From the NCBI GenBank assembly GCA_963576725.1, contig OY755239.1, positions 60,295,453 through 60,359,452 on the forward strand: DNA of 64,000 nt, read 5' to 3'. Under the pieces are notes generated by a model, which did no database searches, was not told the origin of the DNA, and saw only the letters and a program-made list of their open reading frames with translations. The stretch comes from Azorinus chamasolen. Lineage: Eukaryota > Mollusca > Bivalvia > Cardiida > Solecurtidae. The translations under genes and the position numbers were made by a program. Positions 54,579 to 64,000 of the stretch are shown here, in pieces (position 1 is the stretch's first letter; each line of letters starts with the position of its first letter).

Positions 54579-54692
54579 CCCTTTACTCCATAATATTCAA
54601 GACATAATAACACCATGTATATTATTTTATATAATGACATAAAGACACTTTAACATTTGGCAATGGTAGAAAACTGTAGAATCAGATCTATG
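54575..54692 (+). mobile_element. F1 MITE, truncated, sharing TTAA
   Basis: TTAACCCTTTACTCCATAAT starts on the same TTAA that ends the previous element. It runs to gtagaatcagatctatgtat and stops where a P element begins. Confidence 0.65.
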
Positions 54693-54693
54693 T

Positions 54694-54910
54694 ATTACAA
54701 CAGAACCTGTCATGAGCGGCCATTAAAAAGAGATATAATTATGATTCTGTAAGGCATCTGGTAGCTTAATGTAGGTCAAACGTAAAGCATAAAGGTCCTA
54801 TATTACATTCTGCAATACTTCAGCCCTGTATGAAGCAACCACCTGCTATTTAGTATTCCTACCATCAATAAATGAATGAATCACCGCTTAAGACAAGTTT
54901 TACTGTATTC
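54694..54910. mobile_element. P-family MITE, agaacc end variant
   Basis: acaacagaacctgtcatgag at left, right gcttaagacaagttttactg. Stem gtagcttaatgtaggtcaaa with a decayed apex. Same end type as 556 and 63,105. Confidence 0.6.
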
Positions 54911-55012
54911 TGGAAACAGAGCATAGTCTAGTATGGCTTCATCCTACTTTCGAATACGTGGAGAGACGTATGTGTGGAATACAGGGTTAACCATTTTAGA
55001 TTTGCAGACTCC

Positions 55013-55145
55013 TTCAGAGGTCCAGATAGGATGCGTAAATCAAAATATTTTAAAGAATGAATCCTTTATTTCTCTACTTAACCCTATATTGTGAACACTC
55101 CTTGGTGGAGAAATTACCATTTTAGTATTTGGGTGTGTACCGTTA
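55013..55145. mobile_element. R-family element with lost stem arm
   Basis: cagaggtccagataggatgc at left, ttctctacttaaccctatat, gtgaacactccttggtggag, right cattttagtatttgggtgtg. Confidence 0.55.
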
Positions 55146-55406
55146 TCTGTTGCACTGTTCCTTTGTGTGTTAGTAAATGATTCGGCGTATCGCCTTGACC
55201 GAAGCTCATTAAGGCTGCATTTGTCTTTATAAGGGTTACCAATCAATCAATCTATTCGTTATATACATTAAGACTATACAAAGCCTCTTTCGTTACACAA
55301 TTGACATATTTAGGTGCTTTATTGGAATACATTGCCATAACAGGTAGCCACCTGAACCACTTTATTATTATTACTACTGCTGTTGTTACATCTTTAATCT
55401 GTTATA

Positions 55407-55770
55407 ATGTCTGCAATTAATATTTTAACTCGAAATGCGACAGGCATAATGTCAAGCGCTGCATATCTAAGTGACGTTCTACAGACGCACAATATAGATG
55501 TTTGTGAGTTGTCCCAACACTGGCTGTTAAATAGCGATTTCACTTTTTAGCCTATTATACGAGCTTCTGCATATCTGACTCTTCACTTTCATTTGAATCT
55601 AGGAGTTATGGGAAATGGGGCGTGACCTTTCTATGGAATAAACAGCTTCCATACATAGTACATGTAAGCCCCATTTCGTTTGATGATGACAGGTAGAGCT
55701 TAACAAAATACTTTCTTATTATGTGTACAAATATACCTACCTAGCAGTAATAACGGTACGCAGGTATTTA
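55407..55770 (+). pseudogene. LINE endonuclease, N-terminal part
   Basis: Starts at Met 55,407. Reads NILTRNATGIMSSAAYLSDV and NIDVCELSQHWL, where the SEHWL-type Glu position is changed to Gln, followed by a stop near 55,548. Continues in other frames to IYLPSSNNGTQVF. It fits the apurinic-like endonuclease of CR1-group LINEs and is inactive. Confidence 0.75.
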
Positions 55771-55771
55771 T

Positions 55772-56491
55772 TACGAAAGCCCAGTGGTGACATTCTAATT
55801 CTTACTTCATATGTTCGTCTTCCGAGTTCTTACTTCTTACTTCCAGGATAATTTTGCTATATGGTTATTGTATATTGTTTACGCCTGCGTTCCAAGTTCC
55901 TACTTCTTAGTTCCGACTTCCAAGTTCCAAGTTCCGACTTCCAAGTTTTAAGTTCTGACTTCCATGTTCCAAGTTCCAACTTCCATGTTTCAAGTTCCGA
56001 CCTCCAAGCTCCAAGTTCCGACTTCAATGTTCGAAGGTCCGACTTCAAAAGTTCCATGTTCCGACTTCCATTCTTTTCACGTCTGAAGAAACTTTCTATA
56101 TGGTGTAAACAATAAAAGGGAGGCAACGCTTTAGAAGCATTTTAGATATTTATACATTTTTAACTCTATATATTGGTTGGATACAAAGCAACGTTTTATA
56201 ATGCAGTAACCAACCAATAAATTTCTCATCGAATTTTCTTATCTGCGAGGTGAATCAACTTTTAAAAACTTTTGACCAACTGGGACGCCTAGCATGTCAG
56301 ATGCATTGACATGCGTGAAGTAAAGGACGCGAAAATATGACGTCACGAGAAAAACTTAGAACTTTGAAGTCGGAAGGTGGAGGTTGGAAATCGGAACTTG
56401 GAGCTTGGAAGTCGGAACTTGGAAGTCGGAATATGAAGCTTGGAACTCGGAACTTAGTAGGGACTTAGAATGTCACCACCAGGTTTTCGTA
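55772..56491. mobile_element. 720-bp TIR element made of a foldback minisatellite, 6-bp TSD
   Basis: Left tacgaaagcccagtggtgac and right tgtcaccaccaggttttcgt, then a, are inverted ends of about 30 bp. ATTTAT flanks both sides (55,766-55,771; 56,492-56,497). Inside, aagttccgacttcc-type units run from about 55,880 to 56,075. Their reverse complements (ggaagtcggaacttgg) run from about 56,365 to 56,455, with about 290 bp between. Removing the element restores the LINE frame. Frames inside are artefacts. Confidence 0.85.
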
Positions 56492-56495
56492 ATTT

Positions 56496-56690
56496 ATGGA
56501 GTATCTTGTTAAATTAGCGAACAGTATTTCTACATATTCACATGTGGGTAAAGTGTTACTGTTTGGTGATTTTAATGCTCATATACATGGAAGGAACTAC
56601 ATTAAGAACTTTGACTTACGAAGTAAACTACTGTGTGGTTTCTTAAATGATAATAGTTTTATAGCTGTTAACATTTTGCCCATGTGTTAA
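56496..56690 (+). pseudogene. LINE endonuclease, core part
   Basis: VGKVLLFGDFNAHIHG contains the GDFNAH metal-binding motif (about 56,562-56,580). It continues the coding sequence cut at 55,771. A stop at 56,688 ends the frame in a region where the endonuclease normally continues. Confidence 0.8.
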
Positions 56691-56773
56691 GGAGTAAATT
56701 CGAGTTGCGTCTCATACAATGTTGATGCAGAATCGCTGATCATTTTGATGTCCAGCTGAAGCAAGTGAAGTGT

Positions 56774-56975
56774 GTGTGTTTATCATGTGAGATACATAGA
56801 GGATCTTACATGAGTGTTCTTGATTATTGGATTTATTAAATTCGTCTTTTTAAAACGATAAAAAACTCGCTAAAGCTCGTTTTTTATCTTTTAAAAAGAC
56901 TCATTTAATAAATCCAATAATCAAGAACACTCATGTAAGATCCTATTTATAACATAACACACACAAATGTTATTT
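56774..56975. mobile_element. Hairpin element in the LINE
   Basis: gatcttacatgagtgttctt, gattattggatttatt at left has its exact mirror ending aacactcatgtaagatc at right (56,812-56,944), arms of about 62 bp around aaaactcgctaaagctcgtttt. Weaker complementarity (tgtgtgtgtttat / ataacacacaca) extends outward. Confidence 0.75.
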
Positions 56976-58040
56976 GCAGCCAATATTTCAGCAGTAACGT
57001 GGATTGTTATAAATTCTCCTTACATATAGAAATGATGAATGAAAGGTGTTATTAGGTTCGCTAGGTAACTGGGACAAAGTAGGTCCAAATTTTCCAACTT
57101 TATTTTCTACTTACTGTCATATCAACCAGGATCTAATTCAGACCTCTCTGGTATTCAATTTAACTGTGATAGTTTATGATACAAAAACATACAGAAACAC
57201 GTCAAAATAATTTTTGAGTTACAGTTTTGACATACATAGTTACAAACACGTCACATTATGACGTCATTGTACACAACATGTGTCTATGTTAAGCGCGCCA
57301 TTTACATGAAGACCTACATATGTAGTCGCCAACACGTCCGACACTCACTGTCAATGGGATTCGAAATGCGCCTTCGTTTTGGTATATTTAAGCCCTTCAT
57401 TAGTGTTGTATGTATACACATGGACATGGACATTTCCACCGAGAAAAAAAATCTCGATTCAAGTTCAGTGAAAATGTTTGAAATGGACAAAAGATTCAGT
57501 ACGAACTGCTGCATAAAATGTGTTGGAACAGGAGGAAGATTTTCGCGATCAGCTGAGTTAGAGAGTATAGCATATTTGAAATATGTTTGTGCTGTGCTGG
57601 ATTCAGATGACTATTGTTGTTGATTGATGAGATATTTGTATGAGTAGAAATCTGCATAAACAAAAGGACATGCGGTGAAGAAAATGCAAAGTTGAGGAGG
57701 CATTTTAATTTAAATGTAGAATTGATTGTATGGGTCAGAGTAGCTGGTAGGTCTTTTTTGGCATACATTTTGTATATGATTCCTGACAGCGATTACAATT
57801 TGTATTATTTTATCGAAATTAAGGCGCAAGTGCCAACAATCCTTTGCCATCTATCGTGACTCAATCGTGGACAGGTAGGTCGACCACCGTCCGCCAGTTT
57901 GTTTGTTTTGACAGCGCGTATGAATCGTTCGAATGTCATTCGGTCGTTCGAATGTTATTCACTAGTGATTATATGCCCATGATTATCAAAAAATAAATGA
58001 TAGTGTTACGTCACGCTGAAGCCACGTGTTATGTTATAAT
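56976..58040. other. Sequence of unknown origin inside the LINE
   Basis: About 1 kb that does not read as LINE protein. The longest frame (57,258-57,623, 121 codons) ends with several Cys but shows no domain that I recognise. It overlaps a minus-strand frame at 57,496-57,768. It may be another insertion together with the hairpin to its left. Confidence 0.4.
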
Positions 58041-58044
58041 TGAT

Positions 58045-58670
58045 GATAATACACTTAATGTGTCTTGTCATAGACTGATTGTGTGCTCGTTGTTAGTTTC
58101 TGATATCAGTACAGCCAATAATTGTGGCTCTTAGCTTTAGAGGCATAAAATGGAATAAAGTGTCTGTTGAGCAAGTAGTCAACTACAACTCATTGCTACA
58201 TGAGTTGTTGAACCCCCTGTGCTCTACAGATTTGAATTCTTCTGACCAGTATAAGACGAGTATTGATACGCTACATGATGCTATTTGTAATGCTATTTTT
58301 ATAGCGTCATGTCGCTCGTTTGCAATATCTGATTTTAAACCTTATTTAAAGCCTTACTGGGACGATGTCATGAACACTGCATTATCATATGCGTCAGAAA
58401 CGTAGAGTTTTGATCCAGAATGGTAGGCCAAATAATACTGATAACAAGCTGTACATTCAGTATAAAGAAGCAAAAAGACTTTTCAGAAAATATCATAGAA
58501 CTTGATGAGACAGCAGAGGTCGACTCTTGCTATTTTTGGAAACTGATCAAAAGACGCACTGGTCTCTCTGCTGACAATTACTGTACTGAGATGAGATTTA
58601 ATGATACAATATACCGAAATGCTGAATCGATTGCATGCGAATGGGCCAGCATTTTGTAAATGGTACATTG
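58045..58670 (+). pseudogene. LINE region between endonuclease and RT
   Basis: NTLNVSCHRLIVCSL, then IKWNKVSVEQVVNYNSLLHE and, after a frameshift near 58,405, ETAEVDSCYFWKLIKRRTG. It has the Trp-rich linker character of CR1-like ORF2. Confidence 0.65.
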
Positions 58671-58797
58671 ATATCCCAATACCTTCCCATGACTCTTATT
58701 TTAAAGATACACTGAATAAAACTGTAACAGATATTAAGAATTGGTCAATAGACGAGTCGAGTTTTTAACCATTTTCATTGACGATTTTGTATAGGAT

Positions 58798-59500
58798 TTG
58801 AAAACAAAAAAGGCCTGTTCATTGAATCGTATCTCAAATGAACATAATATAATAATATATGCTAATGATTTACTCTTTACTGTTCTTTTAAAGTTGTACA
58901 ATTGTATGTACAAGTTTTCATATATTCCAAAGCGTATGAAACGCGGTGTAATAATAACCACATACAAAGGCGGCAATAAAAGAAAGGACGATCCGGCTAG
59001 TTATAGGGCAATAACATTGTCTTTGGCCATATTAAAGCTATATGAGAAACGTTTGTTTTCCCGTATAAAATCGAAAAATAATTGCTGTTTTAGCTCATTT
59101 CAATGTGGCTTTCAGAAGCATATGAGTTGTACTATGTCGTCTTTTTAATTGAGAGAATGTATCTACTTTTGCAGAGAGAATAGTAGTAAACTATACGTCT
59201 GCTTTTTAGATGTTAAAACGTCCTTCGATAAGGTGTGGCACAATGGTCTGTTTTTCAAACTACACGAACTGGGGATTACGTCATTTTAATTGAAGGCAAT
59301 CGTGAATTTGCCGTTCCTGTATCTCTGCTTCATCGATGGGCTTTTTCGAAAACATGCTAATTTGAACATTGGTTTTAAACTGAACGGTCTAGCTGTAGTA
59401 AAAATTGATGACATGGCCTTATTGGCGCTTACAAAATCGGGCTTGGGTAGAATGATTACTTTGTGTTACGAATATCTGTGCAAATGACGTTACGAATACA
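58798..59500 (+). pseudogene. LINE reverse transcriptase
   Basis: Blocks visible: IPKRMKRGVIITTYKGGNKR, DDPASYRAITLSLAILKLYE, QCGFQKHMSC, then in a second frame CFLDVKTSFDKVWHNGLFFK (first catalytic Asp, about 59,206) and KIDDMALLALTKSG (DD dyad at about 59,407). Stops at 59,146 and 59,288. Length between blocks is shorter than usual, suggesting an internal deletion around 59,330. Confidence 0.8.
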
Positions 59501-59573
59501 ATGACAAAAAATGTGCAGTTATAGTGTACATTGAGCATAAGAGTCAATATTTGAAGACCAGCAGACGATGGTA

Positions 59574-59781
59574 TATAGTAGAACCCCTCTAAACCGGAAT
59601 TCTAGTAGAGAAGAATTTAGATAATTTTAGGCAGGTGGCTGCCTCATGCAGGGTGACAGTCATGCAGAAAGCTCCTCTAGGAGCTTTCTGCATGACTTTC
59701 ACCCTGCATGAAGCTGCCACCTGTCTCCAAGACCGATATTTATACCAAATTTAACGTCCGGTTTAGAGGGGTTTTACTGTA
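59574..59781. mobile_element. P-family MITE in the LINE
   Basis: TA at both ends; tagtagaacccctctaaacc and ggtttagaggggttttactg. Hairpin with a perfect agctcctctaggagct apex and long arms (catgcagggtgacagtcatg). LINE protein-like sequence resumes to its right. Confidence 0.88.
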
Positions 59782-60510
59782 TAGGCAATGAAAGAATCGA
59801 TAAACGCGATATGTAAACCCATCTTGGTATACCATTTAGAGAGTTTGGTAATCAGGGGCTGTTACCTCTTACACTTAAAAATTATATAAAGCTAAAGCAT
59901 TGCCGAAAGCGTTGTATGGGTGTTAGATTATATATCAGTTGAGTGACTCTGATCTATTGTTACTTGAACAGAGCCATCGTTTCTGTTTTAAGCTAATGCA
60001 ATGTATAGGCACAAGAACGAGGACTAATATAGCTTTAGGTCTGCTATGGTTATTCTCGATTAAAGCAGAAATTGACTTATAGAAGTTGACTCTCTTTGGA
60101 CAGCTATGCAACCTTGGTTTCGAGTCACGTTTTAAAGATGTGTTTCTCAGGCGCATGACGTCATTTTTAAAAACCAATGGTAATCAAATGGGTTACCTAG
60201 TGATATATTTGATATTCTGTCAAATTGCAATATAGAAAGTTATCTATACACGAGTAAATATGCATGCGATGACGTGTTTCCTGATAAACACACATGGAAA
60301 TGCATCTGTAAAAGGTCGGTTAAGCACCAGGAGGAATATATATTATGTGGTATTCTCAGGTATCTGAAGAACTGCCCACACTCTTCAAGTGTATACACCC
60401 AGTATATCGAGGTCACATTGTAAATATGACCCATCATGTATGTACTCAACATTGTCAAAACGTCATAGGGTAAGTACATGTATCTCGTATCAACTCTTAT
60501 GAATACTAAG

Positions 60511-60642
60511 TGCTACTACTACTGCTACTACTACTACTACTACTACACTACTACTACTACTACTACTACACTACTACTGCTACTACACTACTACTACTAC
60601 TACTACTACACTACTACTACTACTACACTACTACTACTACTA

Positions 60643-60676
<34 letters not shown>

Positions 60677-60695
60677 GCTACTACTGCTACTACTG

Positions 60696-60742
<47 letters not shown>

Positions 60743-60812
60743 GCTACTGCTACTGCTACTGCTACTGCTACTGCTACTGCTACTACTACTACTACTACTA
60801 CTACTGCTACTG

Positions 60813-60844
<32 letters not shown>

Positions 60845-60998
60845 GCTACTGCTACTGCTACTGCTACTGCTACTACTACTACTACTACTGCTACTGCTAC
60901 TGCTACTGCTACTGCTACTGCTACTGCTACTGCTACTACTGCTACTGCTACTGCTGCTGCTGCTGCTGCTACTGCTACTACTGCTACTGCTGCTGCTG

Positions 60999-61076
<78 letters not shown>

Positions 61077-61098
61077 TTACTATTACTACTACTAACTA
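60511..61098. repeat. CTA/CTG trinucleotide array, about 590 bp
   Basis: Blocks of CTA, of alternating CTACTG, and short CTG runs (60,950-60,970). Acta-cta breaks near 60,546-60,650 shift the frame. Poly-Leu, poly-Tyr and poly-Thr frames are artefacts. It directly follows the LINE C-terminal remnant. Confidence 0.95.
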
Positions 61099-61164
61099 CT
61101 AAATACTTCTTAAAGGAACAAAGTGCACATTATGATGCAGGAAGCTAAAAGTAGTTTTAACATC

Positions 61165-61262
61165 AATACATTTCAGGTGGTACCTTAATGCAGATCAAAA
61201 GTAATGCAGAACGCTCCTATGTTCAATAAATGAATGGCCGATTGCAACAGGTTCTACTGTAT
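61165..61262. mobile_element. P-family MITE, stem partly deleted
   Basis: aggtggtaccttaatgcaga, gcagaacgctcctatg, right ggccgattgcaacaggttct then actgta. Confidence 0.5.
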
Positions 61263-61473
61263 TCAAGAAATCACGTGTATAAATATTTATGAGGGAAAAT
61301 AATTTGTATAAATATTTCTGAGTGAAGATAGTGGTCAAATTGTAAATATGATTTCCATACTATTTTGCGATGTTTATCACTTACACACAGTATCAAGGAC
61401 GTTGGATTGATGAGAAGCCCCATACTGACCCTAAGTGTTCAAGCTTTACTCTTCTGTGAACAAATATATCTCT

Positions 61474-61723
61474 TTAACCCTTTGCTTGCTATTCACGTCA
61501 ATATACCTACATGTAACTAGTGAAGACCCAGATGAGACAGCTCCTGCGGGAGCTGTCTCATCAGGGTCTGCACTATTTACAAGTTAATTGTGCAACCAAT
61601 GCACTCCACAGCAGTGATTGCACAACGAAATACGTGTACACAGTGAAGATATATGTAATTATACAACAGGGCACGGGTAAAGAAGGAGAAATGTATTTTA
61701 AAATTCAGCAAGAGAAGGGTTAA
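61474..61723 (-). mobile_element. F2 MITE, complete, reverse
   Basis: TTAACCCTTTGCTTGCTATT...CAAGAGAAGGGTTAA. Hairpin 61,515-61,585, with gaagacccagatgagacagc first and the apex cctgcggg. The frame at 61,520-61,723 is an artefact. Confidence 0.85.
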
Positions 61724-61761
61724 AAAATGGTGCAATATTGACTACTTCCGATTCTAATATC

Positions 61762-61973
61762 CTTCTTTACCCATGCACTGTTGTATAATCACATATATCT
61801 TCACTGTGTACAAGTATTTCGCTGTGAAATCACTGCTGTGGAGTGCACTGGTTGCACAATCAACTTGTAAATAGTGCAGACCCTGATGAGACAGCTCCTG
61901 CAGGAGCTGTCTCATCTGGGTCTTCACTATTTACAGGTAGGTATATTGACGTGAATAGCAAGCGAAAACTTAA
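61762..61973 (+). mobile_element. F2 MITE, left end missing
   Basis: ttctttacccatgcactgtt to agcgaaaacttaa. Hairpin 61,868-61,937 with agctcctgcaggagct. Only about 40 bp from the inverted F2 copy on its left. Confidence 0.75.
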
Positions 61974-61993
61974 ATGTTACCGCAAAATTGTCG

Positions 61994-62262
61994 ATAACCC
62001 TTTCCTCCATGAATATTCATGAATGAAATAATGATGTCATGAATATTAATTAGATAGATTTGTTATAATAGCACATTGGCACAGGAATCTTTAGCCTTGG
62101 CAGAAAATATAGAATCATATCTGTATTATACCATAAGCAATCAGAGCAGACCCGGATCAGACGGCTCCTATAGGAGCCGTCTGATCTGGGTCTACTCTGT
62201 TTGCAAAGGCGTAGAAAGGCGTAGAAAGGCGTAGAAAGGCGTATTTATGGGGTAAAAGTTAA
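61994..62262 (+). mobile_element. F1 MITE, complete, with 10-bp expansion
   Basis: ATAACCCTTTCCTCCATGAA at left and gtaaaagttaa at right. Hairpin 62,140-62,206 with a perfect ggctcctataggagcc apex. The right flank aaaggcgtag is repeated in tandem (62,213-62,243). Confidence 0.82.
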
Positions 62263-62842
62263 CTTAATAAATAACATCTACACAAGAACCAGACAAATAA
62301 GAGCACTTCCTATTAGATATGTATCTCCATTGACAGTTGGGTACTCGCTATTCCCATTGAAAGGTTACAATGAGATCGCATGCACTGAGATGGCATGCAT
62401 TGTATCATTTGGTGCCATGATACAAATCTCGCATGTTGATTCAGATTCGCATTTTAAGATACCATGCAGTAGTTGCTGCTGTTTTATGTCGTGCCTGACT
62501 CCCATCAGTTACCAGAAATACAATATGTACTGTCGCCCCAAGACATGTCAAGATCAAACTTTTCTGTAATTTATTTAAGTATATGTATCAACTAACCTAG
62601 ATATTAACCGAGCATATGAGATGCATGGCTTTTGATAAGTATGTAGGTCAAATTCTATTGCACAATAAAACAAATTGCAACGAATTACAAGTGGAATATA
62701 CATGCGAGTTACTTGTTTTTTCCTGACAATAAAATATACAACATGTATTTTGAAATGCTGTTTGAAGGTAAAATAAAGGTATTTTTGTAGTTAATGCAAA
62801 TATGCTGTAATAAATCAAGACCGATGAATTAGTGCAACATAG
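62263..62842. other. No recognisable feature
   Basis: The frame at 62,330-62,569 is Cys-rich near its end (SSCCCFMSC) but has no recognisable family and no splice context that I can judge. Confidence 0.4.
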
Positions 62843-63083
62843 TTAACCCTTTCGTTGCCAAATGTCTAATTGTCGTATGCAAACAAAGTTTGTTAAATAA
62901 TCCAGTAAAATAAGGAAATGAGATAGATAAATGGAAATTTCGATGGAATAAAACACAGATATAGAAATAGAGTTTGAGACAAAAAAGTGAAGTCCCTGAT
63001 CAGACGCCGCCTTGAAAAGGTGGCGTCTGATCTAGGACTGCAGTATTTGTCGTGGTCGATTTTTACAACATTGGCGGTGGAAG
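62843..63083 (+). mobile_element. F5 MITE, right end decayed
   Basis: TTAACCCTTTCGTTGCCAAA at left, hairpin 62,988-63,052 (gaagtccctgatcagacgcc, apex ccttgaaaagg, tctgatctaggactgc), right ttggcggtgg without TTAA. Confidence 0.7.
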
Positions 63084-63104
63084 TTTGATATACCGGATAT
63101 CGAT

Positions 63105-63279
63105 TACAATAGAACCTATCCTAAGTGGCCAGTCATTTTTTGAACATAGGAGTCTTAAAAGAAGGTGGTTCCTACAGGAGCTTTCTGTATTACTTTTAAC
63201 CTGTATTAAGCTACCACCTGCTTTTCATACCAACAATTAGACTTCTTTTTTATGTCCACTTAAGACAGGTTCTACTGTA
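63105..63279. mobile_element. P-family MITE, agaacc end variant
   Basis: TA, caatagaacctatcctaagt at left; right cacttaagacaggttctact then g, TA. One stem arm is mostly deleted (aggtggttcctacaggagc). Confidence 0.75.
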
Positions 63280-63304
63280 TAAGCCAAAAATATAACGACT
63301 GATT

Positions 63305-64000
63305 AAACACCCTTAGCCCACTGTAAACAGCCTTACCCCACTGCAAACACCCTTACCCAACTGTAAACACCTTACCCCACTGTAAACACCCTTACCCCAC
63401 CCCACTGTAAACACCCTTATCTCATTGTTAAGAGCCTTACCCCACTGTAAACACCCTTACCCCACTGTAAACACCCTTACCCAACTGTAAACACCCAATC
63501 CCCACTGTAAACACCCTTATCCCACTGTAAACAGTAAACACCCTTACCCCACTGTAAACACCCTTACCCCACTGTAAACACCCTTATCCCACTGTAAACA
63601 GTCTTATCCCACTGTAAACGCCCTTACCCAACTGTAAACACCCTTACCGTACTGTAAACACCCTTACCCTACTGTAAACACCCTTAACCTACTGTAAACA
63701 GCCTTATCCCACTGTAAACAGCCGCCTTACCCCACTGTAAACACCCTTACCCCACCCCACTGTAAACACCCTTACCCCACTGTAAACAGCCTTACCCTAC
63801 TGCAAACAGCCTTACCCCACTGTAAAAACCCTTACCCCACCCCACTGTAAACACCCATACCCCACTGCAAACACCCTTATCCCACTGTAAACACCCTTAC
63901 CCCACCCCACTGTAAACACCCTTACCCCACTGCAAACACACTTATCCCACTGTAAACAGCATTATCCCACTGTAAACACCCTTACCCCACTGCAAACACC
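63305..64000. repeat. 20-bp minisatellite, continues past the window
   Basis: About 34 units of acccttaccccactgtaaac with common variants cagcctta, ctgcaaac and ttatccc. Five positions have an extra cccca making 25-bp units. It runs to the last base, so its length is unknown. Confidence 0.95.

Larger units (their letters stand above)
55407..60505 (+). mobile_element. CR1/jockey-like LINE fossil with three insertions
   Basis: Pieces in order: endonuclease N-terminal part (55,407-55,770), endonuclease core with GDFNAH (56,496-56,690), a linker region resuming near 58,045, a pre-RT region (58,124-58,660), RT (58,798-59,500) and a C-terminal region (about 59,785-60,480). Interruptions are the TIR element 55,772-56,491, the segment of about 56,774-58,040, and the P element 59,574-59,781. 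Stops and frameshifts are frequent. A CTA/CTG array follows immediately at the 3' side. Confidence 0.8.

Noticed and set aside
57258..57623. Host gene exon (121-codon frame)
   Set aside because: No recognisable domain, overlapped by other frames, and located within disrupted LINE sequence.
60478..61148. Frames of more than 200 codons rich in Tyr, Leu, Thr and Cys
   Set aside because: They translate the CTA/CTG array. The parts outside the repeat are a few residues only.
63305..64000. Telomeric repeat (ccctta words)
   Set aside because: The period is 20 bp and only a short part resembles the telomere unit. No ccctaa tandem run is present.

Overview
The window looks like repeat-dominated intergenic DNA from an animal, most probably a bivalve mollusc. 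The case for a bivalve is circumstantial. It rests on roughly 160-bp tandem core repeats of the BIV160/pearl type, a tRNA-derived SINE, L1/Tx1-like and CR1-like LINE fossils, a DIRS-like retroelement, and many short hairpin transposons in AT-rich DNA. I found no host protein-coding gene, rRNA gene or functional tRNA gene, and nothing bacterial or phage-like. Reading frames longer than about 60 codons are either decayed retroelement coding sequence or translations of simple repeats.

Most of the window is non-autonomous DNA transposons (MITEs). I use these labels. F1 to F6 are elements flanked by TTAA with ends starting CCC or CCT, which fits piggyBac-like MITEs. F1 hairpins have a GGCTCC/GGAGCC apex, F2 AGCTCC/GGAGCT, F3 GCCGAG/CTCGGC, F4 GCCGCA/TGCGGC, F5 GCCGCC/GGCGGC and F6 GAGCATTTGCTCC. 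P elements have a TA target site and CAGTAAAACC-type ends (pogo/Tc1-mariner-like), with long arms containing TTAATGCAG. R is a hairpin with ACTCTTTAGAATCGTC. D has TCTGAGATCATTCTCAAG. Q has a TCGACCCTCGTTATCTCGAA-type end. S has TGGAAAATGTTATTA. F1, F2, F3 and F5 share a related stem carrying the same unpaired T/T position. F4 has the same stem without that mismatch.

Layout. 0-11 kb: F, P and R elements, a 56-63-bp minisatellite and a 58-60-bp tandem array that appears derived from an F4-like hairpin. 11.6-13.5 kb: L1/Tx1-like LINE fossil. 14-22.6 kb: dense MITEs, a (CA)n tract of about 400 bp, a SINE inside an S element, and nested P/F6. 23.2-26.3 kb: an element with two inverted arms of about 700 bp and a 5-bp target duplication. 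26.5-29.2 kb: 160-bp tandem repeats, F1/D nest, P elements, (CATT)n. 29.3-32.25 kb: a 2,980-bp element with TG...CA ends, a 6-bp target duplication and palindrome clusters. 33.4-34.1 kb: Helentron-like element. 34.4-36.8 kb: DIRS-like fossil on the minus strand, followed by three tandem copies of a 355-bp unit to 37.8 kb. 38.6-40.5 kb: second LINE fossil containing a Helentron-like insertion. 41-55 kb: MITE field. 55.4-60.5 kb: CR1-like LINE broken by three insertions. 60.5-61.1 kb: CTA/CTG array. 61-63.3 kb: more MITEs. 63.3-64 kb: 20-bp minisatellite running off the end.

No gene set works together here. What can be read is the order of insertions. TTAA elements sit inside P elements and inside each other, P elements sit inside LINEs, and a SINE sits inside S. 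Three elements have intact target-site duplications at both ends, which makes their boundaries precise.
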